Assembly: GCA_038206765.1 (NCBI GenBank)
Contig: JBBRAM010000006.1
Coordinates: forward strand, 62,001-126,000
Source of the DNA: UKL13-2 sp038206765
Lineage (GTDB): Bacteria > Pseudomonadota > Gammaproteobacteria > Burkholderiales > Usitatibacteraceae
Direction: 5' to 3'
Length of the DNA: 64,000 nucleotides
The position numbers were made by a program, and so were the translations under genes. The number at the start of each line of letters is the position of its first letter. The first letter of the stretch is position 1. Shown here piece after piece: positions 27,095-35,084 of this stretch. The notes beneath the pieces were generated by a model. That model worked only from the letters and a program-made list of their open reading frames with translations, was not told where the DNA came from and ran no database searches.

Positions 27095-28783
27095 ATGCTT
27101 CGTATCGCTATTCAATTTGTTTATTCTAAAACTTTCAGCCGAACAATCCTCTGCCAACAAGGCTCAACGGTTTTAACTGCGTGTTCCGCTACATTCGCAT
27201 TTCTGCTTGCGTCTGCGTTGCTGATTCCGCTATCGGCTGACGCCACCACGGTACGCATCCAGACTTCACTCGGCGCGATCGACGTGGTTTTGCAAGACGC
27301 CGGCGCACCGCTGACGGTGGCCAATTTTTTTCGGTATATGAACAACGGCGCTTATAACAATTCGATTATTCACCGTAGCGTACCGGGGTTTATTATTCAG
27401 GGTGGCGGCTTCAGCTGGGATGATGTTGCCAAGCGAGTCGTCTCAATCCCCGCAAATGCACCCGTAAAGAATGAATTTAGCGCAACCCGATCCAACCTGC
27501 GCGGCACCATCGCAATGGCAAAATTAGGCGGCGACCCGAACAGCGCAACGTCCGAATGGTTTATCAATCTTGCCAACAATGCGAGCAATCTTGATGGTCA
27601 AAACGGTGGCTTCACTGTGTTCGGCCAGGTTACCGCCGACGGCATGTCCGTAGTCGATACTATCGCGGGTTTGCCAATTTATAATGCGGGCGGCGCGTTC
27701 ACCGATTTGCCATTAGTTTCATTACCAACGGGTGCAACCTATTTAAAGTCTAATTTCGCCTATATCAACACGGTGGGGCGTTTACCGCTGGCTGCGGTCG
27801 ATATCGATGGCAAAGGCAAACAGCAACTGCTGGTGCGCTCAAACTCATCCGCCACTGTTGCCAATCAACTACAAGTGGGTCGATTGGTCAACAATGCTTT
27901 CCAGTTCAGTCTGCAAGCTGACCCCGGTCCCAATTTCAGGCTGGTAGGCGTGGGCGATTTTGATGGCAATGGCCGTGCCGATTTGGCATTTCAGAACACC
28001 ACGCAGGGCGAAAAAGGTGATGTCGTGTTTTGGTCTGATTTTTCGCCGGCGAAACAGCGCGTTATTCGCCAGCTAAAAACAGTTTGGAATGTGCAGGCCG
28101 TGGGCGATTTGGATGGCGATGGCTTGGCTGATTTGGCGTGGCGCTACATGGCTGACGACCCGCGCGACACTGGGGTTTCCTACATTTGGTTTACGAATCC
28201 GACTGCCGAACCGCAAGTACGTAAACGTGGCGGCGCACCGCTGAGCTGGAAGCTGCTGGGGGCTGCCGACATCAACAGCGATGGTGCTGCAGACATGATC
28301 TACATTAGTCCGGAAGGCAACATTCGCGCACTGATGGCAACTGCCAACCGCACCTGCGCCAACTTCAATGTGGGCAATGTTCCCATCGGCTATACCGCTT
28401 TAAAACTGGCTGATTTTACCGGCCGTGGTCGTAGCGATATATTGTTTCGCAACACACAGGGCGGCATTGCATTGATGTCCATGAACGCGAACAATCTGCC
28501 ATTACCCGTGCCGACGGCGAATTTTGATGACCCCAACGCGAGCTGCACGACCAGTGATCAGCAAGTTGCCAGCAGCACACTGTTTTACGCAAACTTAAGC
28601 GCTGATCCGACTTGGCAGTTTTATGCGGCCGGCGATTTCAATGGCGATGGCATTGCCGATATCGTTTGGTTACGGCCCGATGGCACATTGACGTTGTGGC
28701 TGATGAACGCCAACGGTGCTGAGCAGACCGTGGTGAATAATGCGGGTGTGGCACCTAGCGGATTTTCGGTTGTTCAGCCCTAG
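27095..28783 (+). CDS. Exported cyclophilin-type peptidylprolyl isomerase fused to FG-GAP/VCBS repeats
   Basis: 562 aa. An N-terminal export signal (hydrophobic stretch at about 30-48, cut near ADATT) is followed by a cyclophilin domain (about 52-205): TSLGAIDVVLQDAGAP, FFRYMNNGAYNNSIIHRSVPGFIIQGGG with the active-site Arg/Phe, SEWFINLANN and FTVFGQV. After it come five calcium-binding-type FG-GAP motifs of the form D-x-[DNT]-G-x-G-x-[AS]-D (DFDGNGRADLAF, DLDGDGLADLAW, DINSDGAADMIY, DFTGRGRSDILF, DFNGDGIADIVW), spaced as in a beta-propeller. The cyclophilin lacks nothing obvious. The combined protein is probably periplasmic or surface-exposed. The start at 27095 is the first ATG; the signal may begin later. 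Confidence 0.88.
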   Translation: MLRIAIQFVYSKTFSRTILCQQGSTVLTACSATFAFLLASALLIPLSADATTVRIQTSLGAIDVVLQDAGAPLTVANFFRYMNNGAYNNSIIHRSVPGFIIQGGGFSWDDVAKRVVSIPANAPVKNEFSATRSNLRGTIAMAKLGGDPNSATSEWFINLANNASNLDGQNGGFTVFGQVTADGMSVVDTIAGLPIYNAGGAFTDLPLVSLPTGATYLKSNFAYINTVGRLPLAAVDIDGKGKQQLLVRSNSSATVANQLQVGRLVNNAFQFSLQADPGPNFRLVGVGDFDGNGRADLAFQNTTQGEKGDVVFWSDFSPAKQRVIRQLKTVWNVQAVGDLDGDGLADLAWRYMADDPRDTGVSYIWFTNPTAEPQVRKRGGAPLSWKLLGAADINSDGAADMIYISPEGNIRALMATANRTCANFNVGNVPIGYTALKLADFTGRGRSDILFRNTQGGIALMSMNANNLPLPVPTANFDDPNASCTTSDQQVASSTLFYANLSADPTWQFYAAGDFNGDGIADIVWLRPDGTLTLWLMNANGAEQTVVNNAGVAPSGFSVVQP

Positions 28784-28853
28784 CGGGGCTGAGGGGTGCA
28801 AGTACCGCGAACAACGCGCGTCCAATTTGCCCCCAATAGGAACAATAGGTGCC

Positions 28854-28880
28854 CCAAACACCAGTACTGGCGCGGCGTTT
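28854..28880 (+). repeat. Imperfect direct repeat, right copy
   Basis: 27 bp, 21/27 identical to 26908-26934, lying 70 bp after the cyclophilin/FG-GAP gene. The two copies bracket that gene. Confidence 0.5.
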
Positions 28881-28947
28881 CAGCCTTATAGTGGCTTATT
28901 GCGCTGCGTTATTTATCGCAATCGTTTTCCTTAATGGTGAGGTTTAA

Positions 28948-29565
28948 ATGCGGATGACCAGACGATTAATTCACGCGTTCGTGGCCTTGAGTTTATGTGC
29001 GTTCACATTGGTATTGGTCGTCCCGCCCGCGCTTGCCAAAACAATATTGGCCGCCGGTGATACGCCGCTGCCATGGCTTGGTTTGAATCTGGACGGCCAG
29101 CCGATTAACACGACTCAATTTACGGGCAAGGTATTGGTCATTACGTTTTGGGCTTCGTGGTGCGGGCCTTGCAAGCGAGAGTTGCCAATTTTGGAAGGTC
29201 TGCAGCTAGCGGGCAAAGGGCGCATTCAGGTCGTAGCGATAAACACCGAGGAGCGCGATCAATTTCGCAAGTTGGCAAAAATATTGTCGTCGCTTACGCT
29301 CATAATGAGCCATGATTATGGCCACCGCGCTGCTGAGGCTTATGGCGTTAACGGCATCCCACATATGGTGATGATCGGGCGCGATGGCAAAATCCTATCC
29401 GTACATCGCGGCTACGGCGAGGGTTCGCTTGATGATATCGTCGCTGAAATCAACGCCGCTTTAGGCGTTCCGGAGGCGGCTGCAGTGCCGACAACACCCA
29501 ACGCGGCGACCAAAGAAACCCCAATCGCAGCCGCGACCCCTACCGCCCAACCGTTATCAAAGTAA
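28948..29565 (+). CDS. TlpA-family thioredoxin-like protein
   Basis: Exported thiol-disulfide protein of 205 aa. Signal peptide ends at PALAKT. The thioredoxin domain has the active site FWASWCGPCKRELP at about residues 67-80 and the cis-proline loop GVNGIPHMVMIGRDGKI. WCGPC favours a reducing role. After the domain the last 30 residues are Ala/Thr/Pro-rich and disordered. The 3' end overlaps the 3' end of the convergent lipoprotein gene by 26 bp. Partner proteins are not obvious; the upstream exported isomerase is a candidate for a shared folding role. Confidence 0.9.
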   Translation: MRMTRRLIHAFVALSLCAFTLVLVVPPALAKTILAAGDTPLPWLGLNLDGQPINTTQFTGKVLVITFWASWCGPCKRELPILEGLQLAGKGRIQVVAINTEERDQFRKLAKILSSLTLIMSHDYGHRAAEAYGVNGIPHMVMIGRDGKILSVHRGYGEGSLDDIVAEINAALGVPEAAAVPTTPNAATKETPIAAATPTAQPLSK

Positions 29566-30610
29566 ATGAATCTACCTTTGCTTTGGGCCGCATTGGCTTG
29601 CCATCCGCGCCAGTCGTGCCTGGCTCGTATTCGGCAGCAACTAAATATAGTTGATGGGTTGTGGGATCAAGCGCCATCGTCCGCGCGCCGGGCATCGTCG
29701 CCAATGTTTGTTTGACCATGTAGCTACCATCTACCGCTTGACCAATGAAAGTGAGTGTCCCTTCACCGTTCGAGCTGATCGCCAATTTAAGTGCGTCATC
29801 ATAAGCAGTGGCATCGCTGCCTTTACCGATGGGCGGGGCAGCCAATATCCTGCCGGTGTTGCCATCGACAATGGCCATTTTTTGATTGTGGCAACCGGCG
29901 AAGAGACGCATCGTGGTGACATCAATCGACAAGCCTGCCGGCTCGTCGCAGACCGCGGAAAGATCGTATTTAGCTAAGGTGTCGAGCTTGGCAGTATCAA
30001 CGGCTGTGATTTGATTTTTCGGCTCGATATTGACGAATAATCTACCGTTACCATCGATGGCCATGAACTCGGGCTTTCCATCAAGCCGAATATTGCGGAT
30101 GGAGGTTAGCGTTTTGGCATCAATTGCCGTCAGGCTCTCACCCGCCGCGTTAGCCGTGAATATGCGCTGCGTGGAAGGATCAAAAATGATGGCGTCGGGG
30201 CGCTTATCGGTGGCGATAGTGCCGATCGTTTTAAGCGTATCGAGGGTAAATACCGTCACCGTATCATCGCCGCCATTGCTGGTAAAGCCGCGATTCAGCG
30301 CAGGCGCCAACGCCACACCATGCACCCCTTTGGTACCGGCGATGCTACCGACGATACGCTTGGCAACAGTGTCAAATACATCGACCGAATCGCCTCGTGT
30401 CAAATAGAGGCGGTGTGTGGCGCTATCAAGCGTCAAGTAATCCCAGCGGGTTGCCCCAGGTAGTTTGACGGTTTCAACGACACGAAAATGGGTAGGCCCA
30501 CTTTCGGTCGGCGGCGCGGTGGTTTGCAATGTTGTCGTGCAAGCGCTGAACAATAATATGGCAAGTACGGCAAGGGCAATAGGAACGAACCTAAATGGAT
30601 TTCGATTCAT
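29540..30610 (-). CDS. YncE-like beta-propeller lipoprotein
   Basis: 356 aa, outer- or inner-membrane lipoprotein: signal ends in the lipobox LLFSAC. The rest is a seven-bladed-propeller type made of YVTN-like units: RLYLTRGDSVDVFDT, GFTSNGGDDTVTVFTLDTLKTIGTI, RIFTANAAGESLTAIDAKT, RLFAGCHNQKMAIVDGNTGRI. No catalytic motif is seen; such proteins often bind ligands or other proteins. The upstream region (30640-30723) holds six 14-bp repeats. The last 26 bp are shared with the convergent TlpA gene. Confidence 0.85.
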   Translation of the reverse strand: MNRNPFRFVPIALAVLAILLFSACTTTLQTTAPPTESGPTHFRVVETVKLPGATRWDYLTLDSATHRLYLTRGDSVDVFDTVAKRIVGSIAGTKGVHGVALAPALNRGFTSNGGDDTVTVFTLDTLKTIGTIATDKRPDAIIFDPSTQRIFTANAAGESLTAIDAKTLTSIRNIRLDGKPEFMAIDGNGRLFVNIEPKNQITAVDTAKLDTLAKYDLSAVCDEPAGLSIDVTTMRLFAGCHNQKMAIVDGNTGRILAAPPIGKGSDATAYDDALKLAISSNGEGTLTFIGQAVDGSYMVKQTLATMPGARTMALDPTTHQLYLVAAEYEPGTTGADGKPMRPKAKVDSFTLITVGR

Positions 30611-30639
30611 GGGGATACTCCAAAATATTTAAACTGTTT

Positions 30640-30723
30640 AAGGCGGCATAACTAAGGCAGTATAACTAAGGCAGCATAACTAAGGCAGCAAGACTAAGGC
30701 AGCAAGACTAAGGCAGCCTGACG
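30640..30723 (-). repeat. Six tandem 14-bp repeats upstream of lipoprotein gene
   Basis: Units of AAGGCAGCATAACT (plus strand), six copies with one to four changes each, ending 30 bp before the lipoprotein ATG (transcribed leftwards). There are no spacers, so this is not CRISPR. It lies where a promoter or 5' leader should be. The remaining bases up to the DUF302 gene (30724-30965) hold no gene. Confidence 0.85.
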
Positions 30724-30965
30724 AAGCATACGGTAGAAAATCCCAATCTGCGTTGCAGCGCCGAATCCGCAACCTCGCCGGTCACGCGAATTTTTTGACG
30801 CTTATCGGGGGTTGTGCCATGCTCACTAATCTCGGTTGAAAAAAATACTGTTTTGTTAAAAAATTGCGCTAACGCGCCGTTTTGAATTTCCAGTTATAGC
30901 TTTGATTTACGTCTTGGCAATTTGGTCGGGAATGGTCCCCTAGCATCTACTCTTATGAATATGGA

Positions 30966-31409
30966 ATGACGACAATGAACAAATTTCTATTGCTGTTGCT
31001 TTTTGTTTCTGCGCCAATTTTTGCCGCTGACAATGGCTTGGTTTCCCAGCCCAGCCCATACACTTTTTCTGAAACGGTGTCGAAATTTGAAGCGGTATTG
31101 AAATCCAAAGGCTTGATCGTATTCGCGAAAGTTGATCACAGCGGGGAAGCGGAAAAAGTCGGAATTAAAATGCGTCCGACGCAGTTGATTATTTTTGGCA
31201 ATCCAAAAGCCGGAACGCCGGTGATGCTCGCATCACCAACTATGGCTATTGATTTACCACTTAAGGTGTTAATTGCTGAAGACGATTCCGGCAAAGTCTT
31301 GGTGACCTTTAACAGTCCTGCTTATCTGCAGACCCGTCACGGTGTGAAAGACGATTTACTCAAAAATATTTCTGCAGCGGCAACGCTAGTTGATTTAGCG
31401 TTGAAATAG
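30966..31409 (+). CDS. DUF302 domain-containing exported protein
   Basis: 147 aa, signal peptide MNKFLLLLLFVSAPIFA followed by AD. Mature domain: YTFSETVSKFEAVLKSKGL, VFAKVDHSGEAEKVG, LIIFGNPKAGTPVM and LPLKVLIAEDDSGKV, the continuous DUF302 pattern. Function of the family is unknown. The ATG at 30975 (MNKF) may be the true start since the signal begins there; 30966 adds only MTT. Confidence 0.92.
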   Translation: MTTMNKFLLLLLFVSAPIFAADNGLVSQPSPYTFSETVSKFEAVLKSKGLIVFAKVDHSGEAEKVGIKMRPTQLIIFGNPKAGTPVMLASPTMAIDLPLKVLIAEDDSGKVLVTFNSPAYLQTRHGVKDDLLKNISAAATLVDLALK

Positions 31410-31464
31410 CTTTCGATGCCATAGCCTTACAAAGCAATTAAGTTTTTTCTTCAGAAAGATTTCT

Positions 31465-33273
31465 ATGCGACAGTCGCGCCGTTACACTCAACTTACCCTG
31501 CTTATCGCACCGATTGCGGTTTCATTGGCCGCAACAATCTTTGCATTGGCACCCGCAGATGCGCTGGCTCAAACAGCGTCGCCACCTACAATTGGGGCGG
31601 CGCCTGCGGCCGTTAATCGGCAGTTTGCGCAAGTCGCAGCCCGTTATATCGAACGCTATTTAGCAACACATCCCGAGTCCGCCACACAGTTGGGCGATCA
31701 TCGCTTCGATCATTTAAGTAATGATCTATCAATTGCTGGCGTCAAGCGCGACGCGGCGCTTTTTCATAACACCTTGAAGGCGCTCGACGCAATTCCCAAC
31801 TCCAAATTATCCCCCGCCTACAGCATTGACTATCGTATTCTTCGCGCCGACATTGAGAACAGTCTGCTGTCCATTGAAGTCATCAAAGACTATGAATGGG
31901 ACCCACTAGGCTACAACCCGGCCAATGGCATTTATTTATTACTAGCCCGTGATTTCGCCCCAATTTCGCAGCGATTGAATGCCGTGAAAGCGCGGCTGGA
32001 TGCGGTTCCTGGCAAATTGGCGGCGGCCAAAGCGAATCTAAAAAACCCGCCTAAATTATTTACTGAGACTGCTATTTCGCAAAATGCTGGTGCGATTTCA
32101 CTGGTAAAAGACGAGCTAGATTTTCACTTAAAATCGGCTCCGGCGATGAAGCCTAAATTAGCCGCTGCGTTTGGACAATCACGTGCGAAAGCGATTGCGG
32201 CGCTCAAAGCTTACGGCACATGGCTGAAGACCGATTTGCTGCCGCGCTCAACTGGCAATCCGCGTTTGGGTATCGCGAATTACGAAAAGAAATTGCGCTA
32301 CTCGCTCGAATCGGATATCGCGCCGGCTGAAATATTGCGTTCAGCCGAAGCTGATTTGATCAAAACGCAGAATGCCATGTATGACACCGCACTGCCGCTG
32401 TATCGCGAACTATTTAAAGATAAATCGGAAGTCCCAGGCGACCGAAAAGCCCTGATGCGCGCGGTTCTTCAGCGTTTGAGCGATGACAGACCCAACAACG
32501 ATAATGTTGTCCAACTTGCCGAGGCGGATCTGACCGAAGCCGTGTTGTTCATCCGCGAAAAAAATCTGCTCACGCTGCCAACTGATCCCGTTAAAATTAT
32601 TGTCATGCCGGAGTTTCAGCGCGGTGTGGCGATGGCCTATTGCGACGCGCCAGGTGCTCTGGAAAAAAACGGTGCGACGTTTTACGCTATCTCACCCGCA
32701 CCCGCCGACTGGACGCCCGCGCAAGTGGAATCCTACTTCCGTGAAGATAATCGCTCGATGCTAAATGATTTAACCGTGCACGAAGCGATGCCCGGCCATT
32801 ACGTGCAAGGCGTTATTGCCAATAAGGCAAAGGTGCCAACGCTAGTGCGCCGCATTATCAACAGTGGAATGTTTGCCGAGGGGTGGGCAACGTACGCCGA
32901 ACAGATGATGGTGGAACATGGCTACGGCGGCGCGCCAGTGAAAATGCAGCAACTCAAAATGCGGCTGCGGCTGACTATTAACGCGATCATCGATCAAAAA
33001 ATACACGCCGGCAGTATGAGCGAAAAGGAAGCGATGGATTTAATGATCAATGAAGGTTTTCAAGAAGAGCGAGAAGCAGCGGGGAAATGGCGCCGTGCGT
33101 TATTAACGTCTACCCAGCTTTCGACTTACTACATCGGCAATACAGAGGTGAACAGCTTGCGCCGCGCTTTTGAGGCCAAACACGGCACAGGCAAATTGAA
33201 AGAATTGCATGACACCATGATGAGCTTTGGTACGATTGCGCCGAAATATATTCGCGAAATGATGGGGCTCTAG
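31465..33273 (+). CDS. DUF885 family protein, probable zinc metallopeptidase
   Basis: 602 aa with a signal peptide ending at ALAQTA. The DUF885 hallmark LTVHEAMPGHYVQG places His439, Glu440 and His445 as in HExxxGH; downstream GMFAEGWATYAEQMM gives a further conserved glutamate. The protein is expected to be periplasmic, and the family is predicted to contain peptidases, though few members are studied. The gene stands 55 bp behind the DUF302 gene; co-transcription is likely but not shown. Confidence 0.9.
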   Translation: MRQSRRYTQLTLLIAPIAVSLAATIFALAPADALAQTASPPTIGAAPAAVNRQFAQVAARYIERYLATHPESATQLGDHRFDHLSNDLSIAGVKRDAALFHNTLKALDAIPNSKLSPAYSIDYRILRADIENSLLSIEVIKDYEWDPLGYNPANGIYLLLARDFAPISQRLNAVKARLDAVPGKLAAAKANLKNPPKLFTETAISQNAGAISLVKDELDFHLKSAPAMKPKLAAAFGQSRAKAIAALKAYGTWLKTDLLPRSTGNPRLGIANYEKKLRYSLESDIAPAEILRSAEADLIKTQNAMYDTALPLYRELFKDKSEVPGDRKALMRAVLQRLSDDRPNNDNVVQLAEADLTEAVLFIREKNLLTLPTDPVKIIVMPEFQRGVAMAYCDAPGALEKNGATFYAISPAPADWTPAQVESYFREDNRSMLNDLTVHEAMPGHYVQGVIANKAKVPTLVRRIINSGMFAEGWATYAEQMMVEHGYGGAPVKMQQLKMRLRLTINAIIDQKIHAGSMSEKEAMDLMINEGFQEEREAAGKWRRALLTSTQLSTYYIGNTEVNSLRRAFEAKHGTGKLKELHDTMMSFGTIAPKYIREMMGL

Positions 33274-33347
33274 GGGTAGCTTGGCCGACAACTGATCGAG
33301 TCGATCAAAACGACCGTCCGCAGATATTTCGACCCGATGGCGTGAGT

Positions 33348-33833
33348 TTAATAATGTTTGTCCACGTAAGGATCCCCGAATCCTAACGCGGCCAAGACCA
33401 TCGCCTCTCGTGGTTCCATGATCGCAGCCTCTGTATCTGTCTCATGGTCAAAGCCTGCCAAATGCAGCACGCCATGTACAGTCATGTGGGCATAGTGCGC
33501 GGCGAGGGGCTTGCCTTGGTCTCGCGCTTCTTTCGCCACAATTGGCGCGCACAACACCAAATCACCGATCAAAATGGGTGCATTTTTTTCATGATATACA
33601 AACGTCAACACATTTGTCGCGTAATCCTTGCCGCGAAAGACGCAATTAAGGTTGCGGCCTTCGGCAGCGTTCACAATGCGCAACGTCAGCTCAGCCGATC
33701 CCGGCTTCTGCTTTTTAGCTGATGTTGAAACATTCGCCAGCGCCACCGCAATCCATTTTTTGAATTGGCGCTCGCTGGGAATATGGGGCAGTCGGCTGGC
33801 GCACTGGATGCTGATCGTGGATTGCTTAATCAT
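33348..33833 (-). CDS. ybeY: Endoribonuclease YbeY (16S rRNA maturation)
   Basis: Metal-dependent RNase for 16S rRNA 3' processing and ribosome quality control. 161 aa. Zinc motif HGVLHLAGFDH (H-x3-H-x5-H) followed by ETD is complete; upstream DYATNVLTF is the second conserved block. In most betaproteobacteria ybeY follows phoH directly; here two unrelated genes separate them. Its ATG overlaps the end of the threonine aldolase-like gene by 8 bp. Confidence 0.96.
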   Translation of the reverse strand: MIKQSTISIQCASRLPHIPSERQFKKWIAVALANVSTSAKKQKPGSAELTLRIVNAAEGRNLNCVFRGKDYATNVLTFVYHEKNAPILIGDLVLCAPIVAKEARDQGKPLAAHYAHMTVHGVLHLAGFDHETDTEAAIMEPREAMVLAALGFGDPYVDKHY

Positions 33834-34938
33834 GCTTCAGTTTTTTTGCCAATGCCAAACACGTCGAAAAATGTTTAACAACAAAATCATCCTTCAACAT
33901 CATTAAGTTTTCACCCACATAAATTTCCATTGACGACCAGCCCGGCACGTCAGCTGAGCTGCGCGGATTGCCGAGCCAGCATTTAACATCAGTGGCAATT
34001 TGGTCGCGTGCCGATTCCAGCGCGGTAACGCCAACGGGGAAATGAACATGCAGCATATTGGCCTGCACGGCTTTCGGATTGACGACGAGGCCGTCGACGC
34101 TTTCAACCAATTTTGCGAATTTTTGCGCACGCTCAAAGTAAGCCTGCATCCGTGCGATGCGGTCGTCAAGCTTCATGGCGGCACTCGCCACATACGGATG
34201 CAGTTGCACCAGATTGCCACCGCTTCGACGCTGCCAAATTTTGGCTTCGGCAATAAATTCGGCGTCGCCCAACAACATCGCGCCCGCTAGGCCGCCGATG
34301 CCCTTGTAAAACGACACGTAAACAGAATCAAAGCCCGAACAAATATCGGCATAACTGCGTTGGTAAAACGCGTTGGTTTCCCACAACCGTGCACCGTCTA
34401 GGCATAGCTTGATGTCGCGTTTAGCGCATGCCGCTTTGATTGCGCTGAGTTCATCCCAAGTAGGTAGTTGCCCGCCGATTTCACGTGCTGGAAGCTCAAG
34501 AACTAAGGCCGCGATGCGCTGCACAAGGCTTGCAACATCACTAGCGGCAATCGGTTTGCTGCGATCCCCCACATGCCACGATTTCAAACCATGCAAATAT
34601 TCATAACCCTTCTGCTCATGAATCTCTAAGTGGCAGGTTGGGTGCATGCCGATGGTCGGATTTTTGGCACGATCTGCAAAAATGCGAATGGCAATCTGCT
34701 GCGCCATAGTGCCGCTGGGCATGAATACAGCGCCAGGTATATCAAGCAGTTTGGCGACTTTGGATTCAAAATCGTTGAGCAATTTTCCGGCGCCATAAAC
34801 ATCGGCATCATAACCATGGTCTCTGCACCATTCACCGATTCGAATGAATTCCTCGCCGGGTTTTAAGGGCGTGTGGCCAGAGATAATTGTTGTGCACGCT
34901 CGTCTTAAATCGGCACGTTGTTCAGGACTGTAGACCAT
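33826..34938 (-). CDS. Threonine aldolase-like PLP-dependent lyase
   Basis: 370 aa, fold type I PLP enzyme of the beta-eliminating lyase/threonine aldolase family, which splits threonine or allo-threonine into glycine and acetaldehyde. Start at 34938 (MVYSPEQRADLR); the 20 codons upstream look non-coding. Seen: AVFMPSGTMAQQIAI, ELPAREIGGQLPTWDEL, KLCLDGARLWETNAFY with the PLP-binding Asp, and VSFYKGIGGLAGAML with the Schiff-base Lys. Substrate stereochemistry cannot be told. It lies between an SPFH gene and ybeY and overlaps ybeY. Confidence 0.88.
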   Translation of the reverse strand: MVYSPEQRADLRRACTTIISGHTPLKPGEEFIRIGEWCRDHGYDADVYGAGKLLNDFESKVAKLLDIPGAVFMPSGTMAQQIAIRIFADRAKNPTIGMHPTCHLEIHEQKGYEYLHGLKSWHVGDRSKPIAASDVASLVQRIAALVLELPAREIGGQLPTWDELSAIKAACAKRDIKLCLDGARLWETNAFYQRSYADICSGFDSVYVSFYKGIGGLAGAMLLGDAEFIAEAKIWQRRSGGNLVQLHPYVASAAMKLDDRIARMQAYFERAQKFAKLVESVDGLVVNPKAVQANMLHVHFPVGVTALESARDQIATDVKCWLGNPRSSADVPGWSSMEIYVGENLMMLKDDFVVKHFSTCLALAKKLKHD

Positions 34939-35084
34939 CTTTGTAATTCGCAAGAAGTAAAACTCACAATATAACAGGTCACAATATTTACCATGCAAAA
35001 GCTAGGACGCATAAGCGCTGAAAGGCAGGCGTCGACGTGGGCGACGGCCACTTTCGTAGCCGTCGCTCTTTTTACCACAAGTCG

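Noticed and set aside
30640..30723. Possible CRISPR array
   Set aside because: Units are 14 bp and directly adjoining with no spacers; it is a plain tandem repeat.
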